Positions 1 to 8,400 of a stretch of 64,000 nucleotides of DNA are shown in pieces. A program made the position numbers and the translations under genes. The notes under the pieces were generated by a model. It was given only the letters and a program-made list of their open reading frames with translations, was not told where the DNA came from and ran no database searches. Numbering within the stretch: the first letter of the stretch is position 1; each line of letters starts with the position of its first letter. The stretch covers positions 17,105-81,104 of the forward strand of contig CALFTM010000062.1 of NCBI GenBank assembly GCA_937916355.1, given 5' to 3'. The DNA is from an uncultured Bacteroidales bacterium (lineage in GTDB: Bacteria; Bacteroidota; Bacteroidia; Bacteroidales; Paludibacteraceae).

Positions 1-19
1 TTCCCGTTCAACAATACAC

Positions 20-442
20 TTAAAAGAATTCCTGACGGATAGCCAACGCCGCATTCTCCTCTTGCTCCATTATTTCACGTTCGCCCTCTCCCTTGTCATT
101 TATTCCACAAAGATGTAATATCCCGTGAATCACAACTCGATAAAACTCCTCCTCGTAGGGTGTCCCGAATTTTTCAGAATTACTTTTAACCGTATCAAGG
201 CTAATAAACAAATCTCCATTGATTTTGTCCTCTTCCGTATAATCGAAAGTTATGATGTCGGTATAATAGTCGTGTTGTAAATATTCACGGTTCACCTCCA
301 AAATTTTTTCATCATCACAAAAGATATAAGAAATCTCCCCCACACGAAAACCATGGCGGGAAGCCACCTCTTTAATCCATGCGGAAACCTTTCTTTTGGA
401 GATTTTAGGCATAGAAATATTTTCAGCTTGATAGTATATCAT
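20..442 (-). CDS. ybeY: YbeY endoribonuclease / rRNA maturation factor
   Basis: YbeY is a small zinc-dependent endoribonuclease acting in 16S rRNA 3'-end maturation and 70S quality control. The 140-residue length fits the family. The catalytic segment near residues 105-120 reads HGILHLCGINDK: the first two histidines of the H-x3-H-x5-H zinc motif are present, but the third position is lysine. From memory this substitution is usual in Bacteroidetes YbeY, so I do not read it as a broken gene. Its ATG overlaps the TGA of the upstream folK gene by four bases, so the two are probably translationally coupled. Confidence 0.93.
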   Translation of the reverse strand: MIYYQAENISMPKISKRKVSAWIKEVASRHGFRVGEISYIFCDDEKILEVNREYLQHDYYTDIITFDYTEEDKINGDLFISLDTVKSNSEKFGTPYEEEFYRVVIHGILHLCGINDKGEGEREIMEQEENAALAIRQEFF

Positions 443-912
443 TTCGTTTCTTTTTTTTGCAGGTCGGACAACAAATCCTCCATAGTCTTATTTAAAATTG
501 GATGAACCAGATTCGGAGCTAATTCGGCTAAAGGTTTCAAAACAAACTCCCTGAGGTGCATCAGTGCATGTGGAATCTTCAAATCCTCATCGTCCACCAC
601 TTCGGAATCGTACATGAGAATATCGACATCAATGATCCGATCTTCATACCCACACTTCGTATAGGAGCGTCCCATCTCCCGTTCTATGGCCTTTGCCATC
701 TTGAGGCAAACCTGAGGCGACAGCGTGGTATCTATCAGAACCACCGCATTTAAGAAACTATTGACCGACTCAAAGCCCCAAGGTTCTGTTTCGTAGAGAG
801 AGGAGAGATTTTTCACATCCCCCATCAAAGAGCCTAAAAGGATTGTGGCATTGGTAATATTCTTTTTTTTATCACCCAAATTAGTTCCTAAGCCGATGTA
901 AACATTCGCCAT
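439..912 (-). CDS. folK: 2-amino-4-hydroxy-6-hydroxymethyldihydropteridine diphosphokinase (HPPK)
   Basis: HPPK transfers pyrophosphate from ATP to 6-hydroxymethyl-7,8-dihydropterin in folate synthesis. The 157-residue protein begins with the typical Y-I-G-L-G-T-N-L-G-D strand and loop. It carries the family signature DRIIDVDILMYD near residues 91-102, which supplies the magnesium-binding aspartates, followed by IPHALMHLREFVL. It is followed by ybeY with an ATGA overlap. It starts directly behind the T-tract of the purE terminator, so it probably has its own weak promoter or relies on readthrough. The dihydrofolate reductase gene of the same pathway is about 24 kb away. Confidence 0.95.
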   Translation of the reverse strand: MANVYIGLGTNLGDKKKNITNATILLGSLMGDVKNLSSLYETEPWGFESVNSFLNAVVLIDTTLSPQVCLKMAKAIEREMGRSYTKCGYEDRIIDVDILMYDSEVVDDEDLKIPHALMHLREFVLKPLAELAPNLVHPILNKTMEDLLSDLQKKETK

Positions 913-943
913 AAAAAAAATGGGGGAACGTAAAAACGCCCCC
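913..943 (-). terminator. Rho-independent terminator after purE
   Basis: Read on the minus strand, five G and an inner CGT pair with ACG and five C around a TTTT loop, with a two-base bulge, followed at once by a run of eight T. It lies between the purE stop and the folK start and should end the rpoD-purE transcript. Confidence 0.75.
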
Positions 944-950
944 TATATTT

Positions 951-1457
951 TTAGTTAGTTTTAAACCTATACTTCACTTCTGCGAGCTCCTCGTTGGCCT
1001 TCACAATCTTATTTTTCAGTCCCGACTTGTAGTCCACCAATTTTGCAGCCAAATCTTTATCCGAAAGAGCCATCATTTCTGCTGCCAATATCGCCGCATT
1101 CAACGCCCCATTCACTCCGACCGTCGCCACAGGTATGCCCGGAGGCATCTGAATAATGGAAAGCATCGCATCCAAACCATCTAACATTCCTTTAATCGGA
1201 ACTCCAATCACCGGCAATGTCGTACTGGCCGCAATGACACCGGGAAGTGCCGCCGCCATTCCCGCACCTGCGATTATCACCTTCACACCTCTATCTGACG
1301 CACCTTTAGCAAAAGCCTCCACCTCATCTGGTGTACGATGTGCAGAAAGGGCATTCATTTCAAAAGGAATCTCCATCTCATCAAGGAATTTTGCCGCCTT
1401 CTCCATAACTGGAAGATCCGACGTACTTCCCATTATAATACTCACCAAAGCATTCAT
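951..1457 (-). CDS. purE: N5-carboxyaminoimidazole ribonucleotide mutase
   Basis: PurE converts N5-CAIR to CAIR in de novo purine synthesis. The 168-residue protein shows the class I signatures: IMGSTSDLPVM near the N-terminus for phosphate binding, the catalytic histidine in SAHRTPD, and the AGAGMAAALPGVIA loop. The length and motif order match the bacterial mutase that works with PurK, although purK is not in the window. It lies 23 bases downstream of rpoD on the same strand and ends at a clear terminator, so it is probably cotranscribed with rpoD. Confidence 0.95.
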   Translation of the reverse strand: MNALVSIIMGSTSDLPVMEKAAKFLDEMEIPFEMNALSAHRTPDEVEAFAKGASDRGVKVIIAGAGMAAALPGVIAASTTLPVIGVPIKGMLDGLDAMLSIIQMPPGIPVATVGVNGALNAAILAAEMMALSDKDLAAKLVDYKSGLKNKIVKANEELAEVKYRFKTN

Positions 1458-1480
1458 AAGCGATTTTGCAACTATTATTT

Positions 1481-2341
1481 TTATCCTAAGAAACTCTTCA
1501 ACAAGCTATTGGCAGAATTTTGACGTAATTTTACGATAGCCTTCTCCTTAATTTGGCGCACACGTTCACGAGTCAAATCAAAACGCAAGCCGATCTCGTC
1601 CAACGACAACTCCTGATGTTCTCCCAAACCAAAACTCATCTTCACCACCTCACGCTCTTTTTCAGTAAGGGTTGAAAGCGCACGGTCAATCTCACGACGA
1701 AGGGAATCTCTCATCACACTACTGTCCGCACGAGGGGAATCAGTGTTCTCCAAGACATCACCCAAACTTCCGTCACCATCTTCTCCGAAAGGTGCGTCGA
1801 GCGACTTGATCTGGTCTGGAATTTCCAAAACTTCTGCGATCTTCTCTTCTGGGACATCCATCTCCTCCGCCAACTCCTCGATTGAAGGGCGACGACCATA
1901 CTCTTGCTCAAAAGCAGAGATGGAACGCTTAATCTTATTTTGCAAACCAACTTGGTTGAGAGGCACCCTCACAATACGAGATTGCTCAGACAATGCCTGC
2001 TGGATGGACTGACGCACCCACCACACTGCAAATGAGATGAATTTGAAACCTCTCGTTTCGTCAAAACGCTCAGCCGCCTTGATCAATCCAAGGTTTCCCT
2101 CGTTGATCAAGTCAGTCAGACTCATACCTTTGTTCTGATACTGTTTTGCAACCGACACAACAAAACGCAGATTCGCCCGAACTAATTTATCTTTCGCCCT
2201 CTCGTCCCCGTTACGAATACGTTGAGCAAGTTCAACTTCCTCTTCCGTTGTGATTAACGCCTCCTTTGAAATGTCCTGCAAATACTTCTCCAAGGAAGCA
2301 TCGCGAACGGTGATGGAATTTGTTATTTTTAGTTGTCTCAT
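1481..2341 (-). CDS. rpoD: RNA polymerase primary sigma factor (sigma-70, RpoD type)
   Basis: This is the 286-residue housekeeping sigma factor typical of Bacteroidetes, which lacks the long region 1.1 and the non-conserved insert of the E. coli protein. Region 1.2 lies near residues 15-50 and region 2 near 50-125, with NLRFVVSVAKQY, DLINEGNLGLIKA and the 2.3/2.4 helix FKFISFAVWWVRQSI. Region 3 lies near 130-200. Region 4 lies near 215-280, with the helix-turn-helix LSLDEIGLRFDLTRERVRQIK. It presumably reads the TAnnTTTG promoters seen throughout this window. The ATG at 2341 lies about 18 bases below a good -7 box. Confidence 0.97.
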   Translation of the reverse strand: MRQLKITNSITVRDASLEKYLQDISKEALITTEEEVELAQRIRNGDERAKDKLVRANLRFVVSVAKQYQNKGMSLTDLINEGNLGLIKAAERFDETRGFKFISFAVWWVRQSIQQALSEQSRIVRVPLNQVGLQNKIKRSISAFEQEYGRRPSIEELAEEMDVPEEKIAEVLEIPDQIKSLDAPFGEDGDGSLGDVLENTDSPRADSSVMRDSLRREIDRALSTLTEKEREVVKMSFGLGEHQELSLDEIGLRFDLTRERVRQIKEKAIVKLRQNSANSLLKSFLG

Positions 2342-2364
2342 CTCAATTAAAAATTTTAGCCTCG

Positions 2365-2372
2365 CAAAAATA
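2365..2372 (-). promoter_or_regulatory. Bacteroidetes-type -7 promoter box of rpoD
   Basis: The minus strand reads TATTTTTG, matching TAnnTTTG exactly. I see no clear TTG element at the -33 distance. The predicted start of transcription lies about 15-20 bases before the rpoD ATG. Confidence 0.55.
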
Positions 2373-2470
2373 ATGAATTTTTCTTTATTTCTTCACTTTT
2401 TTCTCTTTTTTATTTTTTGAATATTTTCCAATCCGTAAAAACAAGTGAGAAAAAAGCGTGAATGATAAAG

Positions 2471-2507
2471 CAATAAAAGCACGCACAGACATAAAATCCA
2501 TGCGTGC
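2471..2507 (-). terminator. Terminator after thrA
   Basis: On the minus strand GCACGCA and TGCGTGC form a perfect seven-pair stem around a 15-base loop, followed by TTTTATTG. It lies 25 bases past the thrA stop codon. Confidence 0.7.
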
Positions 2508-2531
2508 CTTTCATTAAATATTGTAAATCTT

Positions 2532-4955
2532 TTATCGGATATTAGCAATGCTGATTATATCTGCGAAGACTCCCGCTGCCGTCACCGCTGCTCCTGCTCC
2601 ATATCCACGGATCATCATAGGGTCTTGGTAGCGTGCAGTGTTGATGATGATGAGATTGTTACTTCCTCTCAAATCATAGAACGGATGGGACGGTGCAACT
2701 GCCTGCAATCCGACACTGGTCTTGCCATTCTCCAATTTAGCGACAAAGCACCAATGTTTTCCTTCTGCCTCAACCACTTTACGTTTCTCTTCAAACTCTG
2801 CATCGAATGCCTCAACCTTCTTCCAGAAGTCATCCAACGAACCCTCAAAGAAATCGTTCGGAATGAAGAGGTTCTTCTCCACATCATCTTGTTCGACGCG
2901 GATACCAGACTCTCTCGCCAAGATGACCAACTTACGAATCACATCCTTTCCACTCAAGTCGATTCGAGGGTCTGGCTCAGCGAAACGCGCCTCCATCGCC
3001 ATGCGGATGGCCTTACTCAAAGGTACATCTTTACTGATCGTATTGAAAATGAAGTTCAATGTTCCTGAAAGAACCGCCTCCAATTTCACGATTCTATCTC
3101 CACTGAAAATCAAGTCATTAATCGTATTGATAATTGGCAGACCCGCACCCACGTTGGTTTCATACAAATATTTGATGCCTCTCTGACGAGCAATGCTCTT
3201 CAACTCCATGTAGTTGTCGTAATCACCCGACGCAGCGATCTTGTTGGCTGCCACCACTGAAATGTTATGCAACAAAAGGTCTTTGTAGATATTGGCGATT
3301 GCCCCACTTGCGGTACAATCCACAAAGACACAATTGTATATGTTCAAATCAATCAACGCTTGCTTGATGATCTCCGGTGTAGATGTCTTGCCATCCTTTA
3401 ATTGTTCGTTGTATGTGGTGAGATCCACTCCATCACGGTCTAAGATGTAGTGCGCCACGTCTGCGATACCAATCACCTTTACCATCAGATTGTTCTGCTT
3501 CATGAGCAACTCTTTTTGAGTGTGGAGTTGCTCCAACAAAGAACCACCAACCGTACCAGTACCTACCACAAAAAGATTCAACTGCTGATACTCTGAAAGG
3601 AAAAACGACTCATGGATAGAGTTCAAAGCCTTGCGCAAGTCCGCCTTCTTCACCACACAAGAGATATTGGTCTCAGAAGACCCCTGAGCCAACGCGATGA
3701 TGTTGATGTTGTTCCGACCCAAAGCATTGAATAGTTTTCCTGCCGTACCTGTGGTTTGCTTCATGTTGTCACCCACAATGGCAATGGTCGACAAATCCTT
3801 TTCAGAAGTGATGGAATTGATTGCCCCTGCAGCCATCTCCTCTTCAAACTCTTCGCTCAAAAGCTCCATGACCAACTCGGCATCAACCGATTGCACACCG
3901 ATGGAGATGGAACTGCCTGAAGATGCCTGAGAGACAAAGAAAGTGTGTATATCATTATAATCCAACTTCATGAAGATGCGACCATTCACATTATGGACAT
4001 TCATCATGCCCATTCCCTGAATAGTCACCAAGGCAGTCTCTCCGATTGAGGAGATTCCTTTTATGGTCTTCTCATCTTTCAACGTACTTGAAATCAGAGT
4101 CCCTTTACACTCCGGTTTGCAGATATTCATGATTTGAATTGGAATATTCGCAACATACGCCGGGTAGATAGTAGGAGCGTAAAGCACAGAAGCACCGAAA
4201 TTACAAAGTTCCATCGCCTCAGAGTAGCTCAAATGCTCAATTTTATATGCCTTACGGGTTACAGAAGGGTCGGCCGTCATAAAACCGTCATGGGTCTTCC
4301 AAATCTCAATCTGAGAAGCGCCCAACGCCGCACCTATCAACGCCGCAGTATAGTCTGAACCTCCCCGTCCCAATGTGGTTACATCGTTGGTCTCCGCATC
4401 TGAAGAGATAAATCCCGGAACGACCACCCTTGTGGAGGAAACCGATTCATATTGGTCTCTTGTAAGTTTATAAGTTAGCTCAAAATCGACATTCACATTT
4501 CCGACTGCATCGTTCGTCTTAATGAAACAACGGGAATCGAGCCACTTCGCCTCCAAAAAGCGAGCAGCAAAAACCGATGCGATTCGTTCTCCATACGCAA
4601 GTATGGCATCCTCTGTCTTTGGAGTTAAATCTCTGATGAGAAAAACCCCCTTCAATATGTTCTTCAACTCATCATGAAGATTCGACACTTCTTGAGCAAT
4701 CTCCTTTTGCGCCACACCCTCCAAAGCTTCATTCACCAGCCCATCGTGTATCGCAATGATCTCATCCAATTTCTCGGTATAGGAAGCGTTTCCTTGTGCA
4801 GCCAACATCGTGGTTTCCACCAACATGTCTGTGACGTTCTCTACTGCTGAAATAACAATCACTACTGGCTCTTGTATGCCATCGACGATCTTCTTGACCT
4901 GCTGCAAATTTTTTATGGAACCTACGGACGCTCCACCAAATTTTAAAACTCTCAT
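2532..4955 (-). CDS. thrA: Bifunctional aspartate kinase / homoserine dehydrogenase
   Basis: This 807-residue fusion catalyses the first and third steps from aspartate to threonine and methionine. Residues 1 to about 300 are the aspartokinase, starting with VLKFGGASVGS and carrying the GRGGSDYTAALIGAALGA loop. Two ACT regulatory domains follow to about residue 450, suggesting end-product inhibition. The homoserine dehydrogenase starts with the NAD(P) fingerprint FVVGTGTVGGS near 462-472 and contains the NVGAGLPII segment. There is no thrB or thrC beside it. A 43-codon reading frame ends three bases before its ATG, so translation may be coupled. I saw no Thr or Ile codon run that would indicate a classical thr attenuator. 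Confidence 0.96.
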   Translation of the reverse strand: MRVLKFGGASVGSIKNLQQVKKIVDGIQEPVVIVISAVENVTDMLVETTMLAAQGNASYTEKLDEIIAIHDGLVNEALEGVAQKEIAQEVSNLHDELKNILKGVFLIRDLTPKTEDAILAYGERIASVFAARFLEAKWLDSRCFIKTNDAVGNVNVDFELTYKLTRDQYESVSSTRVVVPGFISSDAETNDVTTLGRGGSDYTAALIGAALGASQIEIWKTHDGFMTADPSVTRKAYKIEHLSYSEAMELCNFGASVLYAPTIYPAYVANIPIQIMNICKPECKGTLISSTLKDEKTIKGISSIGETALVTIQGMGMMNVHNVNGRIFMKLDYNDIHTFFVSQASSGSSISIGVQSVDAELVMELLSEEFEEEMAAGAINSITSEKDLSTIAIVGDNMKQTTGTAGKLFNALGRNNINIIALAQGSSETNISCVVKKADLRKALNSIHESFFLSEYQQLNLFVVGTGTVGGSLLEQLHTQKELLMKQNNLMVKVIGIADVAHYILDRDGVDLTTYNEQLKDGKTSTPEIIKQALIDLNIYNCVFVDCTASGAIANIYKDLLLHNISVVAANKIAASGDYDNYMELKSIARQRGIKYLYETNVGAGLPIINTINDLIFSGDRIVKLEAVLSGTLNFIFNTISKDVPLSKAIRMAMEARFAEPDPRIDLSGKDVIRKLVILARESGIRVEQDDVEKNLFIPNDFFEGSLDDFWKKVEAFDAEFEEKRKVVEAEGKHWCFVAKLENGKTSVGLQAVAPSHPFYDLRGSNNLIIINTARYQDPMMIRGYGAGAAVTAAGVFADIISIANIR

Positions 4956-4958
4956 ACC

Positions 4959-5090
4959 TTATTTTTTATTTATATAATATTTCTCCAATTCATATAGACT
5001 ATCTACCGATAAATCTCTAACTGCAAATACCAAAAAAGCCACAAAATTTTCCGATGTCTCCCAACCTACGTTTTTCCTCTCGCACTCCAT
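4959..5090 (-). CDS. Candidate 43-residue small protein upstream of thrA
   Basis: An ATG-initiated frame of 43 codons ends with TAA three bases before the thrA ATG. It begins 27 bases below a good -7 promoter box, which makes it the first cistron of the thrA transcript. The product begins MECERKNVG. Its C-terminal two thirds read like a real folded peptide: a hydrophobic stretch FVAFLVFAV followed by RDLSVDSLYELEKYY. It is not rich in Thr, Ile or Met, so it is not an obvious attenuation leader. I do not recognise the family. It may be a membrane-associated small protein or a coupling leader for thrA; coding status rests on its position and composition. Confidence 0.5.
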   Translation of the reverse strand: MECERKNVGWETSENFVAFLVFAVRDLSVDSLYELEKYYINKK

Positions 5091-5116
5091 TTTGCAACTC
5101 TTCTGATAAAATCTCA

Positions 5117-5124
5117 CAAAAGTA
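5117..5124 (-). promoter_or_regulatory. -7 promoter box for the small ORF-thrA transcript
   Basis: The minus strand reads TACTTTTG, an exact TAnnTTTG match. A TTTG lies 24 bases upstream, slightly more than the usual 19-21. The remaining 300-odd bases up to the CotH gene hold only that gene's own promoter candidate; I see nothing else in them. Confidence 0.5.
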
Positions 5125-5329
5125 CATAATTTTTTGTAATTAACACTTCAAATTTGGCATTTCAGTAGTTTTTTTCTACTCCTACGCACCCAACGCTCTT
5201 CCGTAATTTTATTTTCAACCCTCAATAGAATAGGGGCAGGTTAGGCAAAAACAGCCCGAACAAAATTCGGTGTAAAAACTCAATTGCATCCTTTATTGAA
5301 GTTGTTTCAAAAATTATTTAACAAATAAG

Positions 5330-5360
5330 TTGTTTTTGTTATTTTTAATTTCTACATTAG
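5330..5360 (+). promoter_or_regulatory. Promoter candidate for the CotH-family gene
   Basis: TTG at 5330-5332 is followed after 20 bases by TACATTAG, which matches TAnnTTTG at six of eight positions. The predicted transcript starts about 70 bases before the ATG at 5435. Confidence 0.4.
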
Positions 5361-5434
5361 CCCCGTCAAGATTTTTTTTCTGAGAAACGAAGTTAACCTA
5401 AAAACCATTACTAACACACCAAACTTTTTCGCCT

Positions 5435-8400
5435 ATGAGAAATTTTAGAGGATTTTTGGTTCTTGTTGTTAATTGTCTATTAGCAAATCAAGTGAACGCT
5501 GGCATTAAGATCAGCGAAGTGATGCCATGTAACATTTCAACCTACATGGACAAAGGGAGTGACGGTATTGACCCCGACAGAAGCTACAACTTCCCGGGCT
5601 GGGTCGAGTTCTACAACGACGGTGAAGAAACGTCATTCAAAGGCTACACGATCAGCCATTGTAAATTCAAAAAAAGTGATTCCAACAAGGAAGCTCCTGA
5701 ACTAAAATGGCGATACACTATTGAAGAGGACATAAAAATCGGCGAGGAGGCTTTTCAAGTATTGTTCTTTGACGGAGATACGGAATTTTACAAGCACATG
5801 CCATACAAATTGGATTCTGATGGGGGAACCATCACCCTTTACAAAGGAGGTGAAAAGGTTGACTCATTTACTTACAAGGCGATGGAGACTCACATTTCAT
5901 ACGGTAGGGATGGTTCTTCGGAGGGATACATGAACCCTACTCCGAAAACGGAGAACAGCACCGCCTACAGCAAATATTCTGAAAGGGTGAAAAAACCGAA
6001 ATTCGACGGCTGCACTCCGGGCGTGGTAAGTGGTACTGTCCTCATCAGTCTGAGCTGCGCGGAGGGTAAAACCTACTATACCATGGACGGCTCTGAACCC
6101 ATACAAGATGAGAACATGCTATATAATGGCTCGATAGAAATTAACGAGACTACGGTCTTCAAGGCGAGAACCTTTAATGGAGACAAACCTGCCAGCGAAA
6201 TATTGACTGGAACATTCCTCTACTTGGACAAATACCATAGTGAATGTGGCGGATTTACCGTACCCATCATCTGCGTGTCAACCAACGAGGAATATCTTTA
6301 TGATGAAGAGATCGGATTTTTGCTGAAAGAGGGAAGTAAGAACGGAAGGGAATTTCCTGACTCCGACTGCCTAAGGGGGATGGGGAAAGTCAATGTCCTT
6401 CAAGAACACTGGAACAGACCGGTCGTGGTGGAATACATCGAGGATGGCAAAGTGACAATGGTACACGAAACAGAGGCTGGCATCATGGGTGGCTGCTCAC
6501 GAGGCTGGAAAGTGGCATCTTTGAAACTCAAAGCCGGAAGCAAGGTTGGCTCTTCTAAAAAGGAATTCACATTCACTCACGGAACGAGTCCTTTTAAAGA
6601 CAAGCCTAACAACAAGTACACAAGCCTCCACCTCCGCAATGGTGGTAATGCAGGAGATACCGGCAGCCCTGACCAAATTCGAGTCAGAGATGGCTTCATG
6701 CAGTCGCTGACAAAAAATATGGGTATCGACTACCAAGCGTTCCAAACCGTCGCATACTACCTCAACGGCAAATATCAGGGATTGATGGGCTTGAGAGAGA
6801 GAACCAACGAAGACTATGTGGAGGCGAACTACGGATTGGACGATGAAGAGACTGACGTCTTGAAGACCAACAACGACATCGGCGTGGAAGCTTCTAACGG
6901 AACGACCGACTGGTATGACGAACTGATCGATTATGTGAAAAACAACGATCCTAAATCGGAGACATTCTACAACACCGTATGTAGGTACATGGACATGGAC
7001 GAATACATCGACTACCTCGTATTCGAACATTTCATCGTAAATACCGACTGGGTGGGCAACAACACCAAAATGTGGCGCGACCACAAAAACGGGAAGCTAC
7101 GCTGGATTGTCTATGATACGGATTTCGGTTTAGGACTATATCCGCACAACAACTGCTACCCACACATAAACACCTTTGAATTTGCGACAGGAGGAGAACC
7201 TCACATGTGGTCGAACGATGAGGAGTGGAAAGTGATATTGTTTAAACAACTGACAAAGAACCCTCAATTCTGTGAAAAATTCGTAAACAATGCTCTCATT
7301 CACCTTGGCTCAACTTTCCAATATGATACGATTGAAAAAGTATGGGAGGAGATCGAAGAAGAGGCGGAGAATGAATATTGTGCTTTCAAAAAGAAATATG
7401 ACACGGGAAGCACCGCCTTAGGTGAGATGTCGGGCGTAAAAAACATGCTAAATTTCGCTAAGGAACGCCCTGAATACATGTACGATCATATTGAAAGTTT
7501 CTTCGATGTGGATCTTGTAGACTTCGAACTGACATCAAACATAGACGATGCACAATTCAGAATCAACAACGACATATTGAATGCACCTTCAATGATCAGC
7601 AAACAAGTGAGCGGACAACAACTAAAGGTTGTGCCTATCGCTCCTGCAGGTTATAAATTCAAGGAGTGGGAGATACAAGACAATCCCGGAGATATGTACT
7701 TCGTTACCAAAGATGCTCAATGGAAATATTTCTACGAGAGAGAAAATCCAGAAGAGAATTGGGCTGGCATCGACTATGATGACTCCGAATGGTTGGACGG
7801 ACAAGGTAAAATGGGTTACAAAGTGAAAGAAAATTCAGAAAGCTACAACACCGTACTCGACTTCGGAAAGGACACCCTCAACAAACCTGTCAGAGCATAC
7901 TTCAGATCCACATTTAACGTGGAAAATCCGAGTGCTGTCGAAAACCTCGATTTCTCCGCAACCTACGACGACGGTTTCATCGTCTACATCAACGGCAAGG
8001 AGGTCTACAGAAAGAACATCAAGGATAGTTTGAACGCAGGAGAAGAGATTGCAAAAGAGCAAGAAAACGACCCTACTATCGACTTCTCTATCAAATCGTC
8101 TGAATTTAAGCTTGTCGCTGGAAAGAATGTTTTAGCCGTCCTCCTATGCCAAAACAGTTGCGAAAGTGGTGACATGACACTTCGCATGACAATGTCCGCA
8201 GAGAGGAAAACGGAAAATGGCATCAGAAAGCAAGAAGAGCCTGTCTACAGCAGTTTTGTGGGTGGCGGCGTAACCTTGAAGGCAATCTTTGAGGAGTGCG
8301 ACTGCAACGAGACTTTCGCCCAATATTCTGAATTGGTGTTGAACGAAGTTGCACCAAGTAATGATGCCACCACGGACATCGTGGATGAGTATGGCATACA

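Noticed and set aside
2342..2531. Possible riboswitch between thrA and rpoD
   Set aside because: Only the thrA terminator and the rpoD promoter box can be made out.
4956..5130. Classical thr attenuator in front of thrA
   Set aside because: The small frame has no Thr/Ile run, and no terminator/antiterminator pair is visible.
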